Part shown: piece after piece, positions 53,891 through 64,000 of the stretch | Layout: every line of letters starts with the position of its first letter | How positions within the stretch are numbered: the first letter of the stretch is position 1 | Assembly (NCBI GenBank): GCA_905116865.2 | Contig: CAJHNH020000487.1 | Span: 35,001 to 99,000, forward strand | Length of the DNA stretch: 64,000 nt | Reading direction: 5' to 3' | From: Candidula unifasciata | Taxonomy: Eukaryota; Mollusca; Gastropoda; Stylommatophora; Geomitridae | Translations under genes and position numbers: made by a program | The notes under the pieces: generated by a model | The model's input: the letters and a program-made list of their open reading frames with translations, nothing else | Told to the model about the DNA's origin: nothing | Databases searched by the model: none

Positions 53891-54950
53891 TTTCAGAATC
53901 CTCTCCAGTGCTAAAGAGCTTGTGCTCTGTGCCGAGCTTCTTCGGACTTAGAACTGAGTTAGAAGAAGAACGGAGCGCTTATGGGTTATACCCTTGTGCT
54001 ATGATATTGATCCGTTGTTCAAAATTTCAAAATTTTAAAATGCACTGGCAATATTGTCATCAAAAGATAAGAAAGCCCGCAAATATGGATAAACGCTCGT
54101 TAAATCATGCATTTTATTGGCCGCAAATTTTATTACAAGTAGTGACAAATTAGCCAAAATATCTCTTTCTGTAGCAGTGTCATACCTGGGATAGATGTCC
54201 TTGTGGAAGACAGAAGAAGAACCAACTGAAAAGGTGACAATGTCACTTTTCTATTTCCAGTTAAATGTGATGAAACCACTGACTTTACTAAGTATATTGT
54301 CGATTTCTGGATAAAGAAGCAACGCCAAAAAACCTGTGATGTGTTTTCACGACTGATAATTTTTTTCCTGCAAGAAAATGGAGTGTCATGGGGGGAAAAG
54401 GGGGGGGGGGGGAGTAATGCTTTTGTTTTTAAACAGATAGTGCTGTAGCGATAATAGGCTCTCTTTCTGGGTTTCTTCATTTGGAGCAGAGGGAAAAAAT
54501 GCAAAAATCAGTGAAACTCAGAGACTCGCCCAGGCAGCCGAACCATCACCGCAGGATCTGAACGTTACAATATAAACAGTTATAACATTTGGTAATTAGG
54601 TAAAAATCAAGCTCATTAGACACGACCATTTTCTTGCTCTTTGTGATGACCCTTCAAGCCACACAGAATGTTCTGCTTTTTCATATCGAAATCCGTTATC
54701 AAATGCAAATATTCTGGCTAGAAGACTTTCTTATTATGCCGAAAAAGAATTATCTGTATCATGCATTTAGGGCGCTAGTTTACTGGTTTTTTTTTTTTTT
54801 TTAAATCTTAGGATAACCTAAACCTAATCTTTAAGAAGAACATAGGAACATTATTTTTATCATATAATGCAGTCAGAGATTTTGTGGGGGAGAAAATGGA
54901 AACGGCAAATTGAATCCAGAAACAGCTTATCTTATCCTCCTCCTACTAAA
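53891..54950. other. unannotated spacer
   Basis: A G-run at 54394-54413 and a T-run at 54786-54802. Short frames are not recognised. Confidence 0.4.
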
Positions 54951-54954
54951 CCTG

Positions 54955-55600
54955 AGTTGAGTTGAGTTGATTCAAGAACCGACATCACAGCACTCGGGAC
55001 ATTCCCTATGTTCGGCAGCCAATGAAGAGTTCTGATACAAATGGTGCCAGTAGCATTCTCATTAAACGTCCGTCTTGCCTTTCCTTTAAGCCTCGTCATC
55101 TGCCAGAACCTCTCGTCACTCCCCGCTGCATCAATCTCACCAGACTGTGGTGATCCACCTGCTCATCTGAACTGTACACGCTCTACCACAAGGCACTAAC
55201 CAAGTCTGCCTTATCATGCATCAGTATTCCACCAAGTTGTGCAGAGCCAGTCAGTATGTCTGCCTGTTCATTTCCCAACACACCGTCGAATCCCTGTGAA
55301 AAAAATCCAGACAGTATTTCCCACCCGTGTCCTCCGCAGTGATGCACACCACGAAGCATGCATGTCGTGACTTTCCTCAGAATGCTTTCTGAATCAGTTA
55401 CAATAATGGTGTGTGTGTGTGTGTCGTGTTCTCTAACCAGCGGAAAGCTGCAGTGACCGCCTCCACCTCCATTCTTAAGCTTTATGTTGTGGTATCATAT
55501 GCTAGGCTCTCCTGCACCAAACGTAGACCATTAACTCTTGCTAAGCAACCCCAGGCACTTCTCTTGCCTCTTGACACTGAACCGTCTGTGTAAAATAATC
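54955..55600 (-). pseudogene. LINE RNase H domain with (CAACT)n tail
   Basis: On the minus strand from 55600: YTDGSVSRGKRSAWGCLARV, NGLRLVQESLAYDTTT, a stop, SLRMEVEAVTAAFRWLENT, then IIVTDSESILRKVTTCM and GVLGNEQADILTGSAQLGG. The four RNase H catalytic positions (D of TDG, E of RMEVEAV, D of TDS, D of EQAD) are visible. The 3' end is CAACTCAACTCAACT. A second copy of the 3' half is at 52825-53240. Confidence 0.83.
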
Positions 55601-56626
55601 AAATCATCTGAACGAGCGTTATCTTATTGAACTTGCAAACAAAGAACTGTGTAAATAGGGAATTTGCTTTTAAAATTCATTAACGGTTTACATTTTTTTT
55701 CTCTATTTCCCCCATCTATCATTTGATGACAAGTTTGGAAGCTAAGCAGAAATCCTTTCATTATTGATATAGATATACTGCCAAATTATATCAAAGAAGA
55801 AGCAATGAAAGTGTTTTTCAAATGTTACAGATGTTTCATTATTTTTAAGTTTGGTCATTCTTTCTAATGGAATAACCTCTTTAACCTCATGAGGCCAGAT
55901 TAGCTATACATTTTTATTGTTGCCAGTTTCCTCCACATTCCTTGGTGAATCTGGATTTTCTGTTTGAACTGTCAAGAAAACAAAATAGCGCTGCCAGCTT
56001 GATGTCAAGAGTGATCTCTGCTGAGTCAGGTCCAAAACTAGCAGACATCGTCAAGACAAAACAGTGTCAACCATTTCACTGACATCCGGACACTCAATTA
56101 CTAATTGTTAGTGATTATTTCTGTTGTTATCTGACAAATTGAATTATGTGGAGATTGTATCCATTTTCTGTCTGTCAGTTCTTGAAACTGTTCCGGGGCT
56201 GTGTGGACATCTTGCGTCTCATGAAAACAAAAGTTGGCGACCACACCTGCAGGGCGACATCTCAGATTTCTGTAGACATGTGGTAGAACGATACTAGCCT
56301 GGCTGATGTCTGGTTAGCAATGTATACATTTATGTATCCCGACAGATCGACTGAGACAGATGTCTGCGTGTTATTTAGAGACAGCCGTCAAAACTGGTGT
56401 TGATCATTGGGAATGTTCTTTGTGGAGGTATCAGGAGATACCAGGAGTTTGTATGACCATGTTTCGGACGAAAGTCTGGATCGTCCACAATGTGTTCTTC
56501 ATAGAATTCCTCAGATAACAGGATCTCTTGCATAGATACGTCAGAGGACAATAGCTTTTTCACCACGAACAGTGGTTCTATGTCAGAGTTTGCCAAATTC
56601 AGGGGGGCGGGGCGGTGGTAAGCTCC
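55601..56626. other. unannotated spacer; one unassigned minus-strand ORF
   Basis: A minus-strand frame at 56596-56375 (73 codons, including KKLLSSDVSMQEILLSEEF) has protein-like composition but no known domain. It begins just inside a G/C-rich stretch. No further support, so it is not called as a gene. Confidence 0.35.
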
Positions 56627-56653
56627 GGGGGGGGGGGGGGGGGGGGGGGGGGG
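56627..56653. repeat. G27 homopolymer
   Basis: 27 consecutive G on the plus strand, about 50 bp from the (GATA)n tract. Confidence 0.85.
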
Positions 56654-56701
56654 TTGCAGTCACAGATGCAGTTGTGAATTACTTAATTTAAAAAAAGCAG
56701 C

Positions 56702-57247
<546 letters not shown>

Positions 57248-57419
57248 CAGTTCGAGAGATAGAGAGAGAAAGAAATAGAGCATGTTTACAATCCGTTCAT
57301 ATCTGTCCAAATGTAATGTAACAGATTACAATTGCATTAAATGCCTCATTCCCTCACCCCTACCCCCTCCCCTCCCCTCCTCCCAAAAAAAACACAACTT
57401 GTTTTATTTTTCTTATTTT

Positions 57420-57830
57420 CTCTACTCTTTGAAGCCCTCGCAGCGTTAGTGGAGGCAGAGATCTCTGAAATGGGCCATTTTGTTCGTTTTGTATATAATA
57501 CTTTTCAATGACTGATATTTACGTTGTCCGTCTTCTGCCTGGTCGACCTCTGTATCTGTCGCCGTGGTATCTCTCTGTGCCCATGTCTGACTCTAGTCTT
57601 GTTACATGACCAAACCATTTGATCTCTTGTCTACTGAGAACGTTCAGTATGAGTTCTGTACCGACTTTCCTTCTGATATCCTCCTCGCACAGCCAGCATA
57701 GCAGGTTAGCATTTCATTTCTGTCGTGACTGTTTTATTTCTGTCTTCTGGAGACAGTGTCCTTGTTGGATAGCATATCCTTAGTAAGATAGATACTGTTA
57801 TACAGTGCTCTTTTAGTTTTTGCATTTTAA
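57420..57830 (-). pseudogene. LINE ORF2 C-terminal fragment
   Basis: Minus-strand frames give ISEGKSVQNSY-like sequence, LSRQEIKWFGHVTRLESDMG, YRGRPGRRRTT and ISVIEKYYIQNEQNG. SRQEIKWFGHVxR ... GRPxRR is the C-terminal motif of another RTE-like LINE. Several frameshifts. Confidence 0.7.
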
Positions 57831-57844
57831 AAGATTGTTCGGTT

Positions 57845-59035
57845 AAGGTCACCACATAACTGGGATTGTTGGTGCTGGGGTCAGTATGTGACTGTTTGTT
57901 CAGGCTGGGGTCATTATGCGACTATGATTGTCTGTGTCGGGGTCAATATGTGACCATGATTGTTGGTGCTGGGATCATTATGCGACTGTGGTTGTTGGTG
58001 TATGGTTTATGGTTTATTATGTGACAGCGATTGTTGGTTTTGGGGTCATTATGTGACTGTTATTGTTGGTGCTGGGTTACTTATGTAACTGTAATTGTTG
58101 GTGTATGGATTATTAACTGACTGCTGATTTGGTGCTTGGGTCATTATTTGACTGTGATTGTTGGTGTATGGTTTACTATGTGACCGTGATTGTTGGTGCT
58201 GGAGTACTTATGTGACTGTTGGTGTTTGGTTTTTAATGTGACTATGATTGTTAGTGTTGGGGTAATTATGTGAGTGTCATTGTTGGAACTGGGGTCATTG
58301 TGTGACTGTGATTTTTGGTGTCAGGTTAATTATGTTACTCTAATTGTTGGTATATAATTTATAATGTAACAGTTGGGGTCACTATTTAACTGTGATTGTT
58401 GGTGTTGGGGTCTTTATGTGACTCTTATTGTTGGTGAATAGTTTAGTATTTGACTGCGATTGTTGGTGTTAGCGTCATTATGTAAGTGTGATTGTTGGTG
58501 TTAGCGTCATTATGTAAGTGTGATTTTTGGTACTTGGGTCATTTTTTGACTGTGGTCACTGGTGTTGGGGTCAGTATGTGACTGTGATTGTTGGTGTTGG
58601 GGACCTTAGGTACTGTGTTTGTTGGTGTTGGGGTCATTATGTGACTGTGATTGTTGGTGTATAGTTTATTATGTGACTGTGACTATTCGTGTTTAGGTCA
58701 CTATGTGACTGTGATTGTTGGTGCTGGGGACATTATGTGATTGGTGGTGATGGACTTATTATGCTGTCGTGATTGTTGGTGTATGCTTTATTATGTGACT
58801 GTGCTCATTGGGGATTGGTCATTATGTGGCTGTGATTGATGGTGCTGTTATGGGATTGTGTTTGCTGGTGTTAGGGCCATTCTGTGTTTGTTTGTTGGTG
58901 TTGGTGGTAGGGTCATCCTGTGATTGTTGGTGTCATATTGTGACTGTGTTTGCTGGTGCTGGGTTCATTATTTGATTCTGATTGTTGGTGTCATTGTGTG
59001 ACTGTGTTTTATTGATGTTGTTGGAATAATTATTT
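57845..59035. repeat. about 30-33-bp degenerate minisatellite
   Basis: Copies of GTGACTGTGATTGTTGGTGT with TGGGGTCATTAT cover almost 1.2 kb, with many indels. It lies downstream of the VWC exon on that gene's strand. Confidence 0.9.
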
Positions 59036-59176
59036 GATAGATTTTGATGTTTTTTTTTTTTTTGAGTGTTTTATTTTGAGACAGTAAGTTCTTTTATTGA
59101 TGGTCGGGTCACACTCTTACTTGTTGGTAAGGGTTGGATCATTCTTATTTGGTAGTGGTATAATTGTATGGCTTAC

Positions 59177-59331
59177 CTCCTACGGTGGACATCTCTCGTC
59201 TGTACAGACAGTCATAACCCCGCCCCGGCACTTGCAGCTCCAGCAAGGGTCTCGTGTAATCAGCAGACGTTCCACAGGAACCATCTGCCCATCTTCGTAC
59301 GTGATCCCGTTGTAAGTGCACGTGTAGTCAT
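59177..59331 (-). CDS. von Willebrand factor type C domain exon (exon 2)
   Basis: Minus-strand exon after a pyrimidine-containing acceptor (TTTTCTGTGGGCACAG, AG at 59333-59332). Joined in phase to exon 1 it reads HDYTCTYNGITYEDGQ, then RDPCWSCKCRGGVM and CTDERCPP. The CxYNGxxYxDG ... DPCxxCxCxxGxxxC...CPP pattern is the first half of a VWC domain (6 of the usual 10 Cys), found in secreted BMP-binding and matrix proteins. TAG follows CPP in frame, then GAG and a strong donor GTAAGC (59176-59171). Either the protein stops here as a tiny single-half-domain peptide, the real donor is GTAGGA three bases earlier in the CPP codons, or the stop is a disabling mutation. Confidence 0.72.
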
Positions 59332-59454
59332 CTGTGCCCACAGAAAACATAACACATAGAATTTTTGAGTTCACAAGCATGCGCATAACTACCACAATCT
59401 CCAAACACTTCTAAAGATCTCCACAATCATCTTCACCTATAATCATCTCTGTAA

Positions 59455-59921
59455 TCATTATCTGTCCTACTGTAGGGAAAATCTGTTACAATATGTCCTA
59501 CTTTGAAGAACGTGTATTGTAATATGTTGTACGGTGAAGAAAATTTATTGTAATCATTTCTACAGTAAGGAAGACTTGCTGTAATATGTTCTACTGTGAG
59601 GAACATTTATTGTAACATGCCCTACTGTGAGAAAAAATGTTGTAATCTGTCTCACTGTAAGACTTATTGTAACATGCCCAACTGTGAGAAAACTTGTTGT
59701 AATGTGTCCTACTATGAGACACATTTGTTATAATGTGTCCTATTGTGAGGAACACTTGTTGTAATTGGTTCTATTGTGAAGAACACTTGTTTTTATCTGT
59801 CCTACTGTGAGAAAATTTAGTTGTAATATATCCTACTGTAAGAAACATTTGTTGTAATATGTTCTACTGTGATGAACACTTGTTGTAGTCTGTCCTACTG
59901 TGAGGAACATTTGTTGTAATA
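59455..59921. repeat. about 33-bp minisatellite, left block
   Basis: Degenerate copies of TGTCCTACTGTGAGGAACAT with TTGTTGTAATA. Interrupted by mariner copy 3 and resumed at 60840-60930. It lies in the intron of the putative VWC gene. Confidence 0.92.
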
Positions 59922-60839
59922 TAAGGTCCGACAATTAAGTAATGAAACTAATTCCATGAAACTTAAAATAGTTTTATTCAAAGTAAGCCCCTTGTGCACT
60001 GATATAGCAAGTGGCACGACCTAACAAACACAGGAGCGAGCTCTGTAGTTCTTCTTTTGTTATGGCCCTTAAAGTCGATGTTACGGCCTTTTAGATATAA
60101 TTAGTATCGTCAAAGAAGCGTTCTTTCATTGGCAAGTTTAGTTTGGGAATAGAAAACAGTCACAAGGAGACAAATCCCGGGGGAATAGAGTGGATGGTTG
60201 AGAACACGCACTTGTTTTAGGGTCAAAAAGGCCCTTTGAGCCGGCGCATTGTCATAAAGAAGAAACAAATTGCCAGATGTTGAATACAAACCGGTATACA
60301 ACTATATTTCTTGCCTAAATCTTCCACTACATTTTTTTTAGGAATAGACTCAGTATTTAACACCAAATTCATCTACCATCATCCTCACAGTCGAACAACG
60401 ATCTTTTTGTATCCGTTCTCGGAATTTTGCAATAAGTTCCTCATTACGTACAGAAATTGTGTGTCGAGATCTAAGTGCATTAGTAATCATTTCCAAACCA
60501 CTTTTGAATCGTAAATACCAGCTGAGAATCTGTACACGAGATAAATAATTAACCCCATAAACTTGTCGCATCAATTCGACTGTTGCAATGGCAATTTTTC
60601 TGAGTTTTAAACAGAATGTAATGTCAGCTTTCTTTGCTCCACTCTGATTTCGTAACGATGCACCTCTGACTAGGTCCACAAAATGGCGGCTTATTTTTTG
60701 TCTGCTTATCGGGCGGCGATCAAAAGTTGCCAGATCATAGATGAAGGTTGCCTCTTTGGATTCCTTGCTATGAATCAAAGATGGCATTTTTTTCTTTGCC
60801 ATAATAAAATCAGTCTTATTACATAATTGTCGGACCTTG
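59922..60839 (-). mobile_element. mariner-like element copy 3, internally deleted
   Basis: Ends AAGGTCCGACAATTAAG and, inward from the right, AAGGTCCGACAATTATG. TA precedes the left end; the right flank is now TG. The minus-strand frame at 60892-60350 gives DITFCLKLRKIAIATVELMR, QVYGVNYLSRVQILSWYLRF and KFRERIQKDRCSTVRMMVDE, the mariner helix-turn-helix half. Frame 60301-60110 gives LLYDNAPAQRAFLTLKQ and HPLYSPGICLLVTVF, where SPDLAPxD is degraded. The first catalytic Asp block is deleted at the same place as in copy 1. Confidence 0.88.
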
Positions 60840-60930
60840 TGTGACCTACTGTTAGTAACATTTGTTGTATTCTGTCCTAGTGTGAGGAACATTAGTTGTA
60901 ATATGTCCTACTGAGAGAAACATTTGATGT
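60840..60930. repeat. about 33-bp minisatellite, right block
   Basis: A continuation of the 59455-59921 array beyond the mariner element. Confidence 0.88.
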
Positions 60931-60936
60931 AATATG

Positions 60937-62261
60937 TTCTTCTTCTTCTTCTTCTTCTTCTTCTTCTTCTTCTTCTTCTTCTTCTTTTTCTTCTTCTTCT
61001 TCTTCTTCTTCTTCTTCTTCTTCTTCTTCTTCTTCTTCTTCTTCTTCTTCTTCTTCTTCTTCTGCTTCTGCTTCTGCTTCTTCTTCTTCTTCTTCTTCTT
61101 CTTCTTCTTCTTCTTCTTCTTCTTCTTCTTCTTCTTCTTCTTCTTCTTCTTCTTCTTTTTCTTCTTCTTTTTCTTCTTCTTCTTCTTCCTTCTTCTTCTT
61201 CTTCTTCTTCTTCTTTTTCTTCTTCTTCTTCTTCTTCTTCTTCTTCTTCTTCTTCTTCTTCTTCTTCTTCTTCTTCTTCTTCTTCTTCTTCTTCTTCTTC
61301 TTCTTCTTCTTCTTCTTCTTCTTCTGCTTCTGCTTCTTCTTCTTCTTCTCCTTCTTCTTTTTCTTCTTCTTTTTCTTCTTCTTCTTCTTCTTCTTCTTCT
61401 TCTTCTTCTTCTTCTTCTTCTTCTTCTTCTTCTTCTTCTTCTTCTTCTTCTTCTTCTTCTTCTTTCTTCTTCTTCTTCTTCTTCTTCTTCTTCTTCTTCT
61501 TCTTCTTCTTCTTCTTCTTCTTCTTCTTCTTCTTCTTCTTCCTTCTTCTTCTTCTTCCTTCTTCTTCTTCTTTTTCTTCTTCTTCTTTGTTTTCTTCTTC
61601 TTCTTCTTCTTCTTCTTCTTCTTCTTCTTCTTCTTCTTCTTCTTCTTCTTCTTCTTCTTCTTCTTCTTCTTCTTCTTCTTCTTCTTCTTCTTCTTCTTCT
61701 TCTCCTTCTTCTTCTTTTTCTTCTCCTTCTTCCACCTCTTCTTCTTCTTCTTCTTCTTCTTCTTCTTCTTCTTCTTCTTCTTCTTCTTCTTCTTCTTCTT
61801 CTTCTTCTTCTTCTTCTTCTTCTTCTTCTTCTTCTTCTTCTTCTTCTTCTTCTTCTTCTTCTTCTTCTTCTTCTTCCACCTCTTCTTCTTCTTCTTCTTC
61901 TTCTTCTTCTTCTTCTTCTTCTTCTTCTTCTTCTTCTTCTTCTTCTTCTTCTTCTTCTTCTTTTTCTTCTTCTTCTTCTTCTTCTTCTTCTTTCTTCTTC
62001 TTCTGTTTTTTTCTTCTTCTTCTTCTTTCTTCTTCTTCTTCTTCTTCTTCTTCTTCTTCTTCTTCTTCTTCTTCTTCTTCTTCTTCTTCTTCTTCTTCTT
62101 CTTCTTCTTCTTTCTTCTTTTTTTTCTTCTTCTTCTTCTTCTTCTCTTCTTCTTCTTCTTCTTTTCTTCTTTCTTCTTCTTCTTCTTCTTCTTCTTTTCT
62201 TCTTCTTCTTCTTCTTCTTCTTCTTCTTCTTCTTCGTCTTCTTCTTCTTCTTCTTCTTCTT

Positions 62262-62292
<31 letters not shown>

Positions 62293-62330
62293 TTCTACCT
62301 CTTCTTCTTCTTCTTTTTTTTTCTTCTTCT

Positions 62331-62377
<47 letters not shown>

Positions 62378-62476
62378 TGTTTTTTCTTCTTCTTCTGCTT
62401 CTTTTTCTTCTGCTTCTTTTTCTTCTTCTTCTTTCTTCTTCTTCTTCTTCTTCTTCTTCTTCTTCTTCTTCTTCTT

Positions 62477-62506
<30 letters not shown>
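60937..62506. repeat. (CTT)n / (GAA)n tract, 1.57 kb
   Basis: Almost uninterrupted CTT on the plus strand (GAA on the minus strand), about 520 units. There are single-base insertions and rare TGC, TCC, CCACC and TTTTTT interruptions that shift phase. It is nearly pure polypyrimidine on one strand. Long Phe, Leu, Ser, Glu and Arg frames across it are artefacts. It lies in the intron of the putative VWC gene, GAA being on the sense strand. Confidence 0.97.
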
Positions 62507-62507
<1 letters not shown>

Positions 62508-62549
62508 TATATCTTTTTCCCCCGCCTGTTTCTTCTTTGCTGCTGCTGT

Positions 62550-62795
62550 AGACATATATGTAGACATACTCACAGGTAGACATTTTTAATGCAGACACAT
62601 TCTCGACACGTAGACACTTTTACGTGTAGGCACTTCCCCATGCAGACGCTTTCACATGTAAACACTTCCACATAGTTACACATTCAAGACATGCAGACAC
62701 ATTTTCGACATGTAACAACTTCCACATGTGGTCACTTCCATGTGCAGACACTTCCACAGGCAGCCACTTCCACATGTAGACACATGTAAACATTT
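62550..62795. repeat. 17-18-bp degenerate repeat
   Basis: Recurring CACATGTAGACACTTC-type units with variable spacing, between the CTT tract and exon 1. Confidence 0.75.
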
Positions 62796-62920
62796 GAATT
62801 CCGTGAAGAAAATTTCTCTATCTATTGGCATCTTCCTATAAATTATATATGCAGACGGAGGGTGTTGGGGAGAGGGGTGAGGAGAAAAGGGGAAGAGAGA
62901 AAGACGCGACACAAACTTAC

Positions 62921-63005
62921 GGATGTGTACACTTGCGTGTATGAGGCCAGTGTGGGTCAGGAGACCAACCATCACATAGCTCAGCATTATCCTGTATCTC
63001 ATCAT
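62921..63005 (-). CDS. signal-peptide exon (exon 1) of the putative VWC protein
   Basis: The minus-strand ATG at 63005 opens MMRYRIMLSYVMVGLLTHTG then LIHASVHI. A basic start, a hydrophobic core (IMLSYVMVGLL) and a small-residue HAS cleavage area make a good secretory signal. The reading ends at a strong donor, ATCC followed by GTAAGTTTG (62920). Exon 1 leaves one base of a codon (phase 1), and exon 2 at 59331 supplies the other two in the frame that encodes the VWC motif. The second ATG has the better context (A at -3). Predicted product: about 75 residues, secreted. The joining is inference from splice sites and phase. Confidence 0.6.
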
Positions 63006-63064
63006 ATGTGCTGGCGACAGTCAACGAAGTAAACCAGTTACTAACATTTCAATGTATTTAGGGA

Positions 63065-64000
63065 AATACTTAATCTTACATATCAAATTTTTCTTCCAAG
63101 TAAGAACTACATAATATTAAATATCAATGTATTCCTTCTGGCAGGGAAATACTTAATTTTACACATCAATGTATTCCTTCTGGCAGAGAAATACTTATTC
63201 TTACACATCAATGTATTCCTTCTGGCAGAGAAATACTTATTCTTCCACATCAATGTATTCCTTCTGGCAGGGAAATACTTAATCTTACACATCAATGTAT
63301 TCCTTCTGGCAGGGAAATATTTATCTTACATATCAATGTATTCCTTCTGGCAGGGAAATATTTATCTTACACATCAATGTATTCCTTCTGGCAGGGAAAT
63401 ATTTATCTTACACATCAATGTATTCCTTCTGGCAGGTAAATATTTATCTTACATATCAATGTATTCCTTCTGGCAGGGAAATATTTATCTTACATATCAA
63501 TGTATTCCTTCTGGCAGGGAAATATTTATCTTACATATCAATGTATTCCTTCTGGCAGGGAAATATTTATCTTATACATCAATGTATTCTATCTGGCACG
63601 GAAATATTTATCTTACATATCAATGTATTCTATTTGGCACGGAAATATTTATCTTACATATCAATTTACTTTTCCTGTGAGGAACTACTCAATTTTGCAT
63701 ATCAGTGATTATTTCTGGTAGGGAAATGCTCAATCTTACATATGAATGTTGTCTACCTGACAGAAAATATTTAATCTAACACATCAATGTATTTATTCTG
63801 GCAGGGAAATATTTAATCTAACACATCAATGTATTTATTCTGGCAGGGAAATATTTAATCTAACACATCAAAGTATTTATTCTGGCAGGGAAATATTTAA
63901 TCTAACACATCAATGTATTTATTCTGGCAGGGAAATATTTAATCTAACACATCAATGTATTTATTCTGGCAGGGAAATATTTAATCTAACACATCAAAGT
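63065..64000. repeat. 41-bp minisatellite, about 22 copies, continuing past the window
   Basis: Units contain ACATCAATGTATTCCTTCTG and GCAGGGAAATATTTATCTTA, with a right-hand subfamily GTATTTATTCTGGCAGGG ... AATCTAACACA from about 63780. It begins about 60 bp upstream of the signal-peptide exon (minus strand), so it lies in that gene's 5' flank or UTR. It runs off the right edge. Confidence 0.96.

Noticed and set aside
56375..56596. 73-codon minus-strand frame with protein-like composition
   Set aside because: Could be an exon, but no domain, no convincing splice sites and no link to the VWC gene could be shown.
60937..62506. Derivation of the CTT tract from an adjoining RTE-like LINE
   Set aside because: Neither flank contains the LINE 3' end seen at 3961 and 49558, so the origin remains a hypothesis only.
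60934..62589. Long open frames of poly-Phe/Leu/Ser on the plus strand and poly-Glu/Lys/Arg on the minus strand
   Set aside because: They are pure products of the CTT/GAA repeat, with frame changes at every indel; no biological start, domain or codon bias.

Overview
This is an animal nuclear DNA window, most likely from a mollusc or another lophotrochozoan. Genes are sparse and split by introns. The rest is dense with decayed mobile elements: RTE-like and jockey-like LINEs, Ty3/gypsy elements of the Gmr1 type, mariner, hAT-like and Helitron-like elements, and tRNA-derived SINEs. Microsatellites are very long and at least fifteen unrelated minisatellites are present. I see no bacterial operons, CRISPR arrays or rRNA. 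The taxon is inference from repeat style, not from a diagnostic gene.

Only three host coding features look real. (1) An intronless C2H2 zinc-finger gene on the minus strand (28726-30558, 610 aa) has about a dozen fingers and an internal run of amplified half-fingers. (2) A putative secreted protein on the minus strand has a signal-peptide exon (62921-63005) and a von Willebrand type C exon (59177-59331), joined by phase-compatible splice sites across a 3.6 kb intron. That intron holds a 1.57 kb GAA/CTT tract, a mariner element and a minisatellite. (3) A trypsin-like peptidase exon lies on the plus strand (about 19727-20311).

Layout. 0-5 kb: microsatellites, a mariner copy, and a TIR element nested in a (TA)n tract and itself hit by an RTE-like LINE. 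6.1-14.4 kb: a complete but defective LTR retrotransposon (minus) with LTRs, a 5-bp target duplication, a primer site resembling that for tRNA-Pro, a polypurine tract, gag, protease and an RNase H remnant; it sits inside a Helitron-like element. 14.4-17.3 kb: Helitron-like sequence, a SINE and a giant inverted repeat. 17.3-22.6 kb: LINE fragments, the peptidase exon, an LTR-like sequence, and a mariner copy holding a SINE. 22.6-28.7 kb: minisatellites, a SINE and a transposase relic. 28.7-30.6 kb: the zinc-finger gene. 30.6-36 kb: tandem repeats, a hAT transposase relic and a LINE RNase H tail. 36-49.7 kb: SINE, several LINE reverse transcriptase pieces, and a Gmr1-type element with integrase upstream of reverse transcriptase. 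49.5-57.8 kb: (GAA)n tail, minisatellites, LINE RNase H relics, a G27 run and (GATA)136. 57.8-64 kb: minisatellites and the VWC gene.

Nothing here amounts to a multi-gene system. The interest lies in nested transposon history, LINE tails that seed microsatellites, the GAA-laden intron, and zinc-finger half-repeat amplification.
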